A stretch of 64,000 nucleotides of DNA from Sporosarcina sp. FSL W7-1349 (GCF_038003045.1 NZ_JBBOOK010000001.1:1736001-1800000); one strand, 5' to 3'. Shown: positions 54,214-63,288, counted from the first letter of the stretch. Numbers and translations: made by a program. The notes: generated by a model from the letters alone, not told the origin.

Positions 54214-54975
54214 ATGAGACAATTTGAAGGGAAAACGGTAGTGGTGACAGGCGGCAGTAAGGGGATTGGAAAAGGGATTGCAAAGGTCTTCTCACAATTG
54301 GGAGCCAATGTAGCGATTCTTGCACGACATGAGGACGAGGCATCAAAAGTCGCGGAGGAATTACAAGGCGAACAGAATAATGTAAGGGCTTACAAGTCTG
54401 ATGTGACTTCACTGGAGACGCTGGAAACAGCCGCAAAGGCCATTGCCGAGGATTTCGGTAGTGTGGATATAGTTTGCGCGAATGCAGGAATTTTCCCATC
54501 AGCCACCATGGAAGAGATGACAGAGGAGCAATGGGATTATGTGCAAAATGTGAATTCGAAAGGCACCTTTTTCACAGTGAAAGCATTCCTCCCGTATGTG
54601 AAGAATGCGGAATACGGCCGTTTCATCGTCACATCTTCCATTACCGGTCCCATTACAGGATACGCCGGATGGTCGCATTACGGGGCAAGTAAGGCGGCAC
54701 AGCTCGGCTTCATGCGGACGGCGGCACTTGAACTCGCGAAGGACAATATTACGATCAATGCTGTCTCGCCTGGAAACATTTTCACTGAAGGACTAGATGG
54801 TATGGGGGATGACTACTTAAAAGCGATGGCCGCAGCCATTCCGTTCAAACGATTGGGGACCGTCGAAGATATCGGATATGCAGCAGCGTTCTTCGCTTCC
54901 AAAGAGGCAGGCTTCGTAACCGGACAGACCTTGGTCGTCGATGGCGGACAAATTTTGCCGGAAAGTATTGAATGA
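54214..54975 (+). CDS. Short-chain dehydrogenase, probable amino-alcohol/aminoketone dehydrogenase
   Basis: 253 residues, classical SDR. Cofactor motif TGGSKGIGKGI, NAG motif CANAGIF, catalytic Ser in VTSSITGP, Tyr-x-x-x-Lys in HYGASKAAQ and a C-terminal GQTLVVDGGQ. In the mycobacterial aminoacetone compartment an SDR interconverts aminoacetone and 1-amino-2-propanol, the likely role here. Arg in LARHED after beta-2 hints at NADP(H) use, uncertain. Divergent from the BMC operon, with its own terminator. Confidence 0.85.
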   Translation: MRQFEGKTVVVTGGSKGIGKGIAKVFSQLGANVAILARHEDEASKVAEELQGEQNNVRAYKSDVTSLETLETAAKAIAEDFGSVDIVCANAGIFPSATMEEMTEEQWDYVQNVNSKGTFFTVKAFLPYVKNAEYGRFIVTSSITGPITGYAGWSHYGASKAAQLGFMRTAALELAKDNITINAVSPGNIFTEGLDGMGDDYLKAMAAAIPFKRLGTVEDIGYAAAFFASKEAGFVTGQTLVVDGGQILPESIE

Positions 54976-54980
54976 AAAAA

Positions 54981-55022
54981 CGATAAAGACCACTTCCTGA
55001 CTTGTCAGGCGGTGGTCTTTAC
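54981..55022 (+). terminator. Terminator of the SDR gene
   Basis: Stem AAAGACCAC/GTGGTCTTT around an inner CTGACTTGTCAG hairpin, seven bases after the stop codon. Confidence 0.85.
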
Positions 55023-55074
55023 ATGTCAAAGGCTATTCATATTTCCCCGATGTGCCTTCCCAAAAAGCCGGAAG

Positions 55075-55338
55075 TCATACGTCAATCTCATTTTCTTCCC
55101 CATGGCGTCTCGCTTTTTTCACCATCCGGGTCGCATACCAGAAGCCGACCGTCAACGACAGCGCATCGGCGACATAGAGCAGCCAATTATGAGTATATCC
55201 CGCATACACCGAGGCGGCGATGAGCGCAATCGTCAGGATGAGCCCGACAACATGATGGAACGTGACACGCGTGAAAAAGACGACGAGCAGCCCCGGCAGC
55301 AAAATGGCCAAAAACAATTTCGTTTCAAATGAATCCAT
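55075..55338 (-). CDS. csbA: CsbA-like DUF2198 membrane protein
   Basis: 87 residues, three hydrophobic helices. FLAILLPGLLVVFFTRVTFH, VGLILTIALIAASVYAGYT and DALSLTVGFWYATRMVKK follow B. subtilis CsbA, a sigma-B-controlled stress protein of unknown function. The ATG at 55338 is nine bases from GGAAGGA; the one at 55347 touches that site. Follows minJ by 32 bases. Confidence 0.85.
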   Translation of the reverse strand: MDSFETKLFLAILLPGLLVVFFTRVTFHHVVGLILTIALIAASVYAGYTHNWLLYVADALSLTVGFWYATRMVKKARRHGEENEIDV

Positions 55339-55370
55339 TGCACCCATTCCTTCCTGCTCGGCAGTGCCCC

Positions 55371-56525
55371 TTATCGGACGACCAGTACGCCAAGGCGATG
55401 ATGGTCATAGCGGTACAGGACTTGCTGCATGAGCCGCACTTCCCCATCCCGGTCAATCACTTGTAGCCGGCAATGCGCGGCATTGATTTGAATCGCATCA
55501 TACAACTCTTTTTCATTGCTTACCGGGACGCCGTTCACCGCCCGGATGCACTCTCCTGGGGCCAAGCCCATCTTTTCACCTGGGGAATCCGGCAATACGC
55601 CCGCGATGACGACACCGGCCGACCGAGGCGCCGCCACATAGCGGCCCCGCCGCTCCCGGACCGCTACAAGGATCGACAGGAAGGCACGGCAGATGACACC
55701 AATAGCAAGCCCAGTCCAGCCGAGGATCGGCATCCATATCGCTGAAATCCCGATGAGCACAACCGCGAAGCCAGTCCAAGATACCGCCTGTCCCATTTTG
55801 GGAAACAGAGCATCCGGGAAGACTGAACGGGCCACTTGAGAAAAGCCGATCACGACTGGGACAGGGATGAAGCTGAAAGCCCTCTCGCCGAGCGTAAATT
55901 GCGGCCAATATGGAAGGTAAGCCGAAATCATATCCCCCGGAACGAGGAACAGGACAGGCAACAACCAAATCCGCTTCGCTTGAAAAACCGCCGCGTGAAG
56001 CCCGCGATCTGTCTCTTTTAAATAGGGCGATGCATAGCGGGTGGTGTGGCGACTAATAAGGAAACCTTCCACGATAAGGAACAAGCCGGCCAGCACCGGG
56101 ACTGTCACGGTCAAGTCCCCCGACCAATCGACAGCAGCCGGCGTCCAGCCCCGGTACGTGAAATCCCCTGAGAATCGCTGTAGCAGGAGCAGCCCAACCG
56201 TCGCCACTCCTGCGAAGTAAACCGGCGATGTCCATTTAAAGAAGAATGTGAGAATGGCCACGAGCGCGGTTGCCGAGAAAAGGACCAGCCAACCAGGGTC
56301 CACCACCAGTCCCGCTCCGCAAATCAGCAAGGACAACAGCAACGCATACCCGAGCGATTCGGGTACAAGCCGCTTCAACTCCGTCCACCCTGGCAACAAA
56401 CGCACCCGGAAACTCCGCCGCTCCCGCTTCACCCGAAAATACCCGACCGCCACCGCGATGAGCAGCGTGGCCAGAAATACAGGATTCAAGAAAAACAGCG
56501 CCACGGCCTGCAATACATCCATCAT
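55371..56525 (-). CDS. minJ: Cell-division topological determinant MinJ
   Basis: 384 residues: an N-terminal integral membrane region with about eight helices and a C-terminal PDZ domain (GVVIAGVLPDSPGEKMGLAP, ECIRAVNGVPVSNEKELYDA). MinJ bridges DivIVA and MinD at poles and septa. The B. subtilis protein has the same length and start style (ALFFLNPVFL). The ATG at 56525 has GGAG six bases upstream. Between csbA and ctpB as in B. subtilis. Confidence 0.9.
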   Translation of the reverse strand: MMDVLQAVALFFLNPVFLATLLIAVAVGYFRVKRERRSFRVRLLPGWTELKRLVPESLGYALLLSLLICGAGLVVDPGWLVLFSATALVAILTFFFKWTSPVYFAGVATVGLLLLQRFSGDFTYRGWTPAAVDWSGDLTVTVPVLAGLFLIVEGFLISRHTTRYASPYLKETDRGLHAAVFQAKRIWLLPVLFLVPGDMISAYLPYWPQFTLGERAFSFIPVPVVIGFSQVARSVFPDALFPKMGQAVSWTGFAVVLIGISAIWMPILGWTGLAIGVICRAFLSILVAVRERRGRYVAAPRSAGVVIAGVLPDSPGEKMGLAPGECIRAVNGVPVSNEKELYDAIQINAAHCRLQVIDRDGEVRLMQQVLYRYDHHRLGVLVVR

Positions 56526-56689
56526 GATTTTCTCCGACATCAACCGCCACCACCCTATTCCGCAATCTAGTTTCCCTCCATTGTATCAAAAGAACCCGAC
56601 TTCATGTGAATCTGAAAAAAGATTTTTGAAGAATGGGTAAATTTGGAGGGGAGAATGGTCCGGGAAACAGGACTATTGGGTTCGGTGGA

Positions 56690-56893
56690 AACTCTCATGG
56701 CTCGGGCAAACTGTGAGGGCAATTTTATCAACTGTAAGGGCAATCCAACAAACTCTAAGGGCCCGAGCGGAAACTCTCATGGCCCGAGAAAACTGTGAGG
56801 GCAATTCTAGCAACTGTAAGGGCAATCCAACAAACTCTAAGGGCCCCGGCGGAAACTCTCATGGCCCAGCCAAACTGTCAAGGCCCCAACGCC
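56690..56893 (+). repeat. AACTGT-core array, locus C (82-bp superperiod)
   Basis: Units AACTCTCATGGC (19 bp) then AACTGTGAGGGC, AACTGTAAGGGC and AACTCTAAGGGC (21 bp each) repeat two and a half times with the same 19+21+21+21 spacing as loci A and B. It lies between the minJ start and the ctpB terminator. Confidence 0.92.
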
Positions 56894-56924
56894 AACTATC
56901 CCACCCTCCCAAAAACTCCAAACA

Positions 56925-56947
56925 AAAACCCGGCAAGCCGCCGGGCA
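56925..56947 (-). terminator. Terminator of ctpB
   Basis: Minus-strand stem CCCGGCGGC/GCCGGG followed by TTTTTGTTTGG. Confidence 0.85.
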
Positions 56948-56958
56948 TCGATTTTCGT

Positions 56959-58398
56959 TCATCTACCTGTAATCTTATGATGCATATATCCGATAGCCAT
57001 TTGCAATTGGCTATCGTTCTTACTATCTTTCCGGTACGCTTCCACCTGTTCACGCAAGGCGGTGAAGAAAACGCGATCCATCGCGTCTCCCGCGTCCACT
57101 TCGGCATCGATCCGGAACGCATGGACGGCTTCGGCAGTGGACTCGTCGAAATAACCATCATCCCGACCCGTGCTATAACCCAATCCCGTCAACAACCGCT
57201 GGGCGTAAGCAATGTCGTCGTGGAAATCCCCTTCCGCATAAATCTCCGCCACCATCCGGATATGCTCCTCAAACAGATAATTCTGCTCCACTTTCAAATC
57301 GGCCTCGACTCCCTTGCCGTGGATCCATTGCTCTTTCGGTGTCAACCATTTATGAGTCGATAACTTCATTTCCCCGCCATTGGACAGGTCCATCGTCTCT
57401 TGTACAGTCCCTTTTCCGAAACTTGTCGTCCCGGCGATGAACCCCCGTTTCAAGTCCTTCATTGCCCCACTTAGAACCTCACTAGCAGAAGCGCTTCCTT
57501 CATTTTGTAAGATGACAATCGGCATCGTTTTCAACTTCTCATCGAATGCCAAGCCTTCTGCCGGCTCGGTCACTAGCGGTGTCAGTGCCCCTTTAGCATC
57601 CTGCATGAAAGCGAAAACCGTATCATTTTGCAATAAACTCCCCGCAATGTTGCCGACGCTATGCAAATAGCCCCCTGGATTCCCGCGCACATCGATCACA
57701 AGGCCTTCCGCCCCTTCCTTCAAAATCCGAGCGGTCTCCTCCTGCCATTCCTTCGCCGTCTCCTCGCCGAATGTCGTAATCGATATGTAACCGATCTTCT
57801 CACCGCGTTCCTCTAACAGCTTTGCGGACACCGTCTTCACTGGAATGATATCCCGAGTGACTGTCACTTCCAAATGTTTTTCCAAATCCGGGCGGAAAAT
57901 CGTCATCGACACATTCGTCCCTTTTTTGCCGCGGATCCGCTTTACGACATCCCGCAACGTATCGCCGTCCAACCGTTCGCCATCGATCCGGACGATTTCA
58001 TCATAAGGACGCAACCCCGCCTTTTCCGCAGGCGAAGATTTGATCGGTGCCACGATGATAAATTTTCCATTGGACCGGGTAAGTTCCGCCCCTATACCGA
58101 CCCGTTCGCTGGCCAACGATTCCTTATGAGCCGCCGCTTCCTCTTTTGATAAATACGTCGAATAGGGATCCCCAATGACATCCGCCATGCCGCGCAAGGC
58201 CCCTTCGACGAGCATGTCCCCCTCGACCGGATACACGCCCTTCTTTTTGATGACCTCAAACGCTTCATCGATGACACTGAACGAACTTTTCGATATCGTC
58301 TCCTTTTCCGCTTTGCCCGTGCAGCCATCCAGCACAAGCAAACTAGCCGTCACGATCAACGCTAACGCGGCAAATAAAAGAAACCGGCTCCTACGCAT
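56959..58398 (-). CDS. ctpB: S41 carboxyl-terminal processing protease (CtpB-like)
   Basis: 479 residues. Signal/lipoprotein-like N terminus (LLVLDGCTGKAEK), PDZ domain (AEKAGLRPYDEIVRIDGERL), S41 catalytic domain with Ser in NEGSASASEVLSGA and Lys in TSFGKGTVQETM, and a C-terminal peptidoglycan-binding-1 domain (YAQRLLTGLGYSTGRDDGYF). In Bacillus spores CtpB cleaves SpoIVFA to release pro-sigma-K processing; vegetative paralogues exist. Position between minJ and ftsX fits ctpB. ATG about eleven bases from GGAGG. Confidence 0.92.
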   Translation of the reverse strand: MRRSRFLLFAALALIVTASLLVLDGCTGKAEKETISKSSFSVIDEAFEVIKKKGVYPVEGDMLVEGALRGMADVIGDPYSTYLSKEEAAAHKESLASERVGIGAELTRSNGKFIIVAPIKSSPAEKAGLRPYDEIVRIDGERLDGDTLRDVVKRIRGKKGTNVSMTIFRPDLEKHLEVTVTRDIIPVKTVSAKLLEERGEKIGYISITTFGEETAKEWQEETARILKEGAEGLVIDVRGNPGGYLHSVGNIAGSLLQNDTVFAFMQDAKGALTPLVTEPAEGLAFDEKLKTMPIVILQNEGSASASEVLSGAMKDLKRGFIAGTTSFGKGTVQETMDLSNGGEMKLSTHKWLTPKEQWIHGKGVEADLKVEQNYLFEEHIRMVAEIYAEGDFHDDIAYAQRLLTGLGYSTGRDDGYFDESTAEAVHAFRIDAEVDAGDAMDRVFFTALREQVEAYRKDSKNDSQLQMAIGYMHHKITGR

Positions 58399-58469
58399 TC
58401 ACAACGCCACCTCCTCCGTTCACTATATGAACCAAGGACAGACATTACGACCGAAGAAGCCGGCTTTTT

Positions 58470-59054
58470 TCAATTCATTCCTTGTATAATGCCCTTCAAC
58501 ATTTTCTCATCCAAGGCACCGACATGCCGGTGGGCGATCACCCCGTCGGTCCCGATGAAGTAGGTGGTCGGGATGATCATCACTTGATACTGTTGAAGTA
58601 ATGCTCCAGTTTTATCCAATGGAATCGGGAAGGTCAGGCCGTACGCCTCCACAAATTGCTCGACCGCAGGAAGCCCTTTCTTTTCCCCTGACGTCAAGTT
58701 AACCGCCAAGATTTCCACATTATCTTTGTCCGCACTTTTTTTATAATACTTCTGCATATGCGGCATCTCCGCCTTGCACGGCGGGCACCAAGATCCCCAG
58801 AAATTCAAGACGACCTTCGTCCCTTTCATCTCGGATAACCGGACCGTCTCGCCCTCCAATGTTGTCAACTCAAAATCCGGCGGTACCTCCCCTTTTTTCA
58901 ACCCGGGCAGGGAATCCATCGCCTCAATCGCCGCCTGATCATCTGCCGACAAAACAATCGGCTCCGGCTTATCCAATTTTGTCTTCACCATCATGACTAC
59001 CATCGCGCCAATGACCAAAGCAGCGACGATATAGCCAATCGTTTTCTTGTTCAC
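58470..59054 (-). CDS. TlpA/ResA-like membrane-anchored thiol-disulfide oxidoreductase
   Basis: 194 residues. N-terminal signal anchor (IGYIVAALVIGAMVVMMV), then a thioredoxin fold with NFWGSWCPPCKAEMP (Cys90/Cys93) and cis-Pro in MIIPTTYFI. Acts outside the membrane to reduce or swap disulfides, for example in cytochrome maturation or spore proteins. Its start overlaps the upstream membrane gene by four bases, so the two probably work together. Confidence 0.9.
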   Translation of the reverse strand: MNKKTIGYIVAALVIGAMVVMMVKTKLDKPEPIVLSADDQAAIEAMDSLPGLKKGEVPPDFELTTLEGETVRLSEMKGTKVVLNFWGSWCPPCKAEMPHMQKYYKKSADKDNVEILAVNLTSGEKKGLPAVEQFVEAYGLTFPIPLDKTGALLQQYQVMIIPTTYFIGTDGVIAHRHVGALDEKMLKGIIQGMN

Positions 59055-59680
59055 GCAATTTCCCCCGATCTTGAAACTATCTGAAATAAAACCCCGAACG
59101 CCAAACTAACCACGATTGTCACGGCGATCGGAATGCCCAGCCATCCTTCCGGCTGAAACGACGCACCAAATACATGGACCGCCGCGGCTAACCAGATCCA
59201 AGAACCTGCAGATAAATCCGCCTGTTTTAACCAATATACGACGAGGAACGAAGTGAAAATGACAACCGTCGCCCAACTTCCAAGTGGATCACCAGGGTTC
59301 AAAACCGCCATCGCCAATTGAAAAACGGTCAGCGCCACAATCCAAGCGGTCACCAGCGACGCCGAACCGATTCGGTTTTTCATTCGCTCCCAAAAAAGTT
59401 TCACGATGACAGCTGCCAACCCTAAGAAAAACCCGACCACCCCCCCGTGGAAATAAAGGATGGAAAGCGGAGCCGACATGACTGATTTGAAATCCGTCAA
59501 CACAACGGAAAGTTTCCAAACGATGACCAGCCAAAAGAAAGAATCCGCGACAAGATCCGCCTCTTCCTTCTGGTACAAAACCCGAACCGCAACATAGGAA
59601 AGGAGAAAAGCAAGCAAAAGCGCCAGCCACGTAGAAGGCACCGTCACACTCCAGATAATGAACCATTTCGTAACCGACAT
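59051..59680 (-). CDS. Polytopic membrane protein coupled to the TlpA-like redoxin
   Basis: 209 residues, about seven hydrophobic helices. I do not recognise it with certainty. The segment SILYFHGGVVGFFLGLAAV faintly resembles the Lgt (prolipoprotein diacylglyceryl transferase) loop, but the Lgt Arg/His signature is absent. The four-base overlap with the redoxin gene suggests a reductant-supplying or anchoring partner in place of CcdA. Confidence 0.7.
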   Translation of the reverse strand: MSVTKWFIIWSVTVPSTWLALLLAFLLSYVAVRVLYQKEEADLVADSFFWLVIVWKLSVVLTDFKSVMSAPLSILYFHGGVVGFFLGLAAVIVKLFWERMKNRIGSASLVTAWIVALTVFQLAMAVLNPGDPLGSWATVVIFTSFLVVYWLKQADLSAGSWIWLAAAVHVFGASFQPEGWLGIPIAVTIVVSLAFGVLFQIVSRSGEIA

Positions 59681-59839
59681 CCTTCACAACTCCCTTCCGC
59701 TTCATATACCCTATATCGTATCGAAAGCGGGAATGAAAATCGATTGTTTTGCTCAATTTAATACGCTATTCAAGCTGCAGTGGAAATACTGGATTTAGGA
59801 TTGGGTAATCCGAGGTATCGGGAACGGAAATGCCTGGCA

Positions 59840-60028
59840 TTCGTTGACTGCTTTACCCGAGTTTACGGGACAACCATGCAGCTTGGTTGGACATCTCCCG
59901 CAATTAGTTGGACAACTACAAGAGATCGTTAGAAACCTCGTTCTTCGTTGAACGCCCTTCCTCGTTCGTTAGACAACCTCGCAAATTGATTGGGCATCTC
60001 CCATGATTGATTGAACAATTATACCAAT
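59840..60028 (+). repeat. TTnGTTGGACA-core 21-bp tandem array
   Basis: Nine units beginning TTCGTTG, TTGGTTGGACA, TTAGTTGGACA, TTCGTTAGACA, TTGATTGGGCA and so on. Six are exactly 21 bp; the others are 22, 22 and 18. It lies between the start of the leftward membrane gene and the terminator of the M23 peptidase. No gene. Confidence 0.8.
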
Positions 60029-60039
60029 CTTCTAAAACC

Positions 60040-60070
60040 AAAAAATCCGCCCCCTAGTAGAGGCGGATCG
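60040..60070 (-). terminator. Terminator of ftsE-ftsX-M23 operon
   Basis: Minus-strand stem ATCCGCCtct/agGGGGCGGAT followed by TTTTTTGG, nine bases after the stop codon. Confidence 0.9.
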
Positions 60071-60078
60071 AGTTTCAA

Positions 60079-61380
60079 TTAAAACGGTACATAGCGGAGC
60101 GGGTTGACGGCGCTTGGGCCGCTTGCCGACCAGTTGCCGATGTGGAATTCAAAATGGAGATGCGGACCTGTGGAACCGCCTGTATTCCCCATTGCTGCGA
60201 TATACTGGCCTTTCTCGACATGTTGGCCACTGCTCACGCCAATGCTTGACAAGTGGGCGTATAACGTAGTGTAAATCTGACCATCTACCGAGTGGGTGAT
60301 CATGATGACATTCCCGTAAGTCCCCATCGTGCCCGCATAGGAGACGACTCCGTCACCTGCGGCTACTACTGGCGTTCCGACCGAGTTGGCCAAGTCGGCC
60401 CCCCGATGTTGACGTTTCGTTCCGCTGATCGGATGAGTCCGCCAACCGAAGGAAGAGGTGAATCTTCCAGTGGATGGCTTCGTCCACGTTCCGCTAGAAA
60501 CTGCAGGAGGTGGTGTATAACTTCCTCCGCCCCCACTATTTTGCTGGGCTGCTGCTTCTCTCCGTTTGCGCTCCTCTTCGGCTTTCCGCGCAATTTCGGC
60601 AAGGCGTTTCTGCTCAGCGACAATCTTCTGTTCCACTTCTTTGCTCACTTCATGAGTTTCATGAAGCTCACTTTCCAGTTGGCCTTTTTCATTCTCCAAC
60701 TTCTCCTGCTCTTTTTCGAGCTGGTCAATCAATTTGTTTTTCTGCGATTTCTGTGATTGCAAAGAAGCTCTCATTTCTTCCAGCTTCTTTTTATTCGCTA
60801 CCTGCTCAGCGAGCTTCTGTTCTACAAGCGCTTTTTCCTTCTCTAGCTGCGCGATGTCCTCGGCTTGCTGTTCCATAATTTTGCGGTCCGCGTCCATCAA
60901 TGTATTGACTGCGGAAAAACGATCGATGAAATCTGCGAAACTATTTGCTCCGAGAAGCACGTCGATATAGTTGACGGAGTTCCCTTTCACCTGCATCGCG
61001 CGAACCCGTTCCCGAAGAACGACATCCCGTTCCGCTATTTTCTTTTCCAAATCCTCGATGGAAAGGCGAAGGGCATCAATTTCTTCTTTCGTGACCCGAA
61101 TCAATTCTTTTACTCTTGCAATGTTTTGATTCGTTTCCGATATCTCGCCATTCAGTTTCGTGATTTGATCCAGGATTTTTTCGATCGTCGTCTTTTTCTC
61201 GGCGATTTCTTTCTTTTTCGTGTTGATGTTGCTATTTATTTGGTTCTGTTTTTGTTCGAGTTGCTTCTGCTCTTTTTTCAGGTCGTTCAACGTATTGGCC
61301 AAAGCGCCCGTCCCACCTAATAGGGTGGATAATAGAAAGACCGCGATCACGCTTGAGAGTAACAGCTTGTACTTTTTCAA
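60079..61380 (-). CDS. M23 murein endopeptidase with coiled coil (EnvC/PcsB-like, FtsEX partner)
   Basis: 433 residues. Signal peptide (YKLLLSSVIAVFLLSTLLGG, cleavage after ALA), long coiled coil (about 30-265), short Gly/Pro linker, and a C-terminal LytM/M23 domain with intact zinc motifs HRGADLA and GPHLHFEFH. Secreted and likely activated by FtsX through the coiled coil, as for EnvC, PcsB or CwlO. The TTG at 61380 (KKYKLLLSS) follows AAAGGGG; longer in-frame starts run back toward ftsX without a site. 34 bases after ftsX. Confidence 0.92.
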   Translation of the reverse strand: MKKYKLLLSSVIAVFLLSTLLGGTGALANTLNDLKKEQKQLEQKQNQINSNINTKKKEIAEKKTTIEKILDQITKLNGEISETNQNIARVKELIRVTKEEIDALRLSIEDLEKKIAERDVVLRERVRAMQVKGNSVNYIDVLLGANSFADFIDRFSAVNTLMDADRKIMEQQAEDIAQLEKEKALVEQKLAEQVANKKKLEEMRASLQSQKSQKNKLIDQLEKEQEKLENEKGQLESELHETHEVSKEVEQKIVAEQKRLAEIARKAEEERKRREAAAQQNSGGGGSYTPPPAVSSGTWTKPSTGRFTSSFGWRTHPISGTKRQHRGADLANSVGTPVVAAGDGVVSYAGTMGTYGNVIMITHSVDGQIYTTLYAHLSSIGVSSGQHVEKGQYIAAMGNTGGSTGPHLHFEFHIGNWSASGPSAVNPLRYVPF

Positions 61381-61414
61381 CTTCCCAGTTCCCCTTTCAG
61401 CATCTCTTTCAGGC

Positions 61415-62299
61415 TTAGACTTTAAGAAACTTACGGACTGACATGAAACTTCCCCACGCGCCGATAAAGACACCCATGAACAGGATAAGCCCGTTCAATT
61501 GGAAGATGAACGGTGTCACATGAAGCAGTTGAAACAGCTCATCTTGCAGTTTAGGTGACCAGTTTTCATATAGTTTGTAATAGGCGATCGATATGACGAC
61601 CATCGGGATGATCGAGCCCAAAACTCCGAGCCAAATCCCTTCCAATAGGAACGGGATACGTACGAAATTATTGGTCGCGCCGACAAGTTTCATGATTTCA
61701 ATTTCTTTCCCTCTTGCAACAATCGTGATGCGGATCGTGTTGGAAATTAAGAACATGGCGGTGAATAGAAGGGCTAATATGAGGACCAATCCTACATTAC
61801 GGCTCGTATTCAACACTCTGAACAGCTTTTCGACTTTGCCTTCCCCATACACGACTTCGTAAGTGTAATCATATGTATCGATTTTCTTTGCGATAGCCGC
61901 TGTCGCATGCGGATCTTCCGCTTTTACATAAAGCGCGTCTCCAAGCGGGTTATTCTGTTTATATAAACTTAATTCATCCCCAAACGAGAGGATCATCTTC
62001 TCCAGTTCTTCATCTCGGGATGAATAAACGACATCCAGCACACCGTCCGTACTCCGGACCTTTTCTTCCAACTCCTTAACAGATTCAGTGTCAGCCGCAG
62101 GATCGGCAATGACTTTGATTTCCACATCGCTTTCGATATTGTCCGCGAGCTGGTTCAAGTTCATCATGATGACAATGAACACCCCGACTAACAGCAGGGT
62201 GACAGTGACGGAGCTGACAGAAGCGAAGGTCATCCAGCTATTCCGGCCCAAGCTCTTCATACTTTCTCGAAAATGTCTTCCGATTGTTCTAGCTTTCAT
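61415..62299 (-). CDS. ftsX: Cell division ABC-like protein FtsX
   Basis: 294 residues. Four transmembrane helices with a large extracellular loop between the first two (about 50-170) that binds the hydrolase. FtsX signatures NSWMTFASVSSVTVTLLLVG and RITIVARGKEIEIMKLVGAT are present. Overlaps ftsE by 11 bases. ATG at 62299. Transmits FtsE ATPase state to the M23 peptidase downstream. Confidence 0.96.
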   Translation of the reverse strand: MKARTIGRHFRESMKSLGRNSWMTFASVSSVTVTLLLVGVFIVIMMNLNQLADNIESDVEIKVIADPAADTESVKELEEKVRSTDGVLDVVYSSRDEELEKMILSFGDELSLYKQNNPLGDALYVKAEDPHATAAIAKKIDTYDYTYEVVYGEGKVEKLFRVLNTSRNVGLVLILALLFTAMFLISNTIRITIVARGKEIEIMKLVGATNNFVRIPFLLEGIWLGVLGSIIPMVVISIAYYKLYENWSPKLQDELFQLLHVTPFIFQLNGLILFMGVFIGAWGSFMSVRKFLKV

Positions 62300-62975
62300 A
62301 GCCGTAGTCACCTCCGTACTCGTCCCGAGTGATCAGTCCGCCTTCTACGGCAATGACCCGGTGACGCAACGTATTGACGATTTCCCTGTTATGGGTGGCC
62401 ATGACAATTGTCGTTCCACGCGCATTAATCTCTTCAAAAATCTTCATAATCTCCCATGATGTTTCAGGATCCAAGTTTCCGGTCGGTTCATCGGCAATTA
62501 CCACTTTCGGGACATTGACGATAGATCGGGCAATTGAAACCCGTTGCTGCTCCCCGCCCGACAACTCGTTCGGGAACATGCGCGCTTTCTGTGTCAGGCC
62601 GACCAAGCCGAGCACGTCATTCACTTTCGTCCGGATGTTGTCCACTGGTTCTTCAATCACTTCAAGGGCAAACGCCACATTCTCGTAAACATTCAATTTC
62701 GGTAATAGTTTAAAATCTTGGAACACGACACCGATCTGCCTGCGCAGAAACGGAACGCGCTTATTCCGCAAGGTGGCAAGATTGATGCCGTTGATCAGAA
62801 TTTCACCACTTGTCGGAACCTCTTCGCGGTACATCATTTTGATGAACGTCGACTTCCCAGCACCGCTCGGACCGACGACATAGACAAACTCGCCCCGCTC
62901 AATTTCGACATTGATGCCATTTGCTGCGACGACACCATTCGGGTATTTCTTGTAAACATCTTTCATAACAATCAT
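62289..62975 (-). CDS. ftsE: Cell division ATP-binding protein FtsE
   Basis: 228 residues, the normal length. Walker A GPSGAGKST, Q-loop VFQDFKLLP, signature LSGGEQQR, Walker B VVIADEPTGNLD and H-loop ATHNRE. Start ATG at 62975 with AGGTGG eight bases upstream. First gene of ftsE-ftsX-M23. The 310 bases upstream (62976-63288) are AT-rich with no gene; the promoter must lie there. Confidence 0.97.
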   Translation of the reverse strand: MIVMKDVYKKYPNGVVAANGINVEIERGEFVYVVGPSGAGKSTFIKMMYREEVPTSGEILINGINLATLRNKRVPFLRRQIGVVFQDFKLLPKLNVYENVAFALEVIEEPVDNIRTKVNDVLGLVGLTQKARMFPNELSGGEQQRVSIARSIVNVPKVVIADEPTGNLDPETSWEIMKIFEEINARGTTIVMATHNREIVNTLRHRVIAVEGGLITRDEYGGDYGYES

Positions 62976-63288
62976 GTTTGAAACCACCTGATTCGTAATC
63001 CTTTTTTTGACTCAACATGCCCATTATAGCACGATTCGCCAACAGGTAAGTATTACAGATATATTTCATTTGAAACCGACAGCATTCGTTGTCACGAAAA
63101 CAACACAGTACCAACTTACCAACCCCGGACCATGACAGAAATCCTATGCTATTTTTCAGTTCGATGTCGATTTTTGATAATATCTTGAATAGAAAATATT
63201 GAATGAAAAAATTATAGGTGATTTTGTGGAATAAAGTGTCGTATGGCTTATGGGGAAATTTCAATTGATGGAAGGTAGTGGAGGCGTG

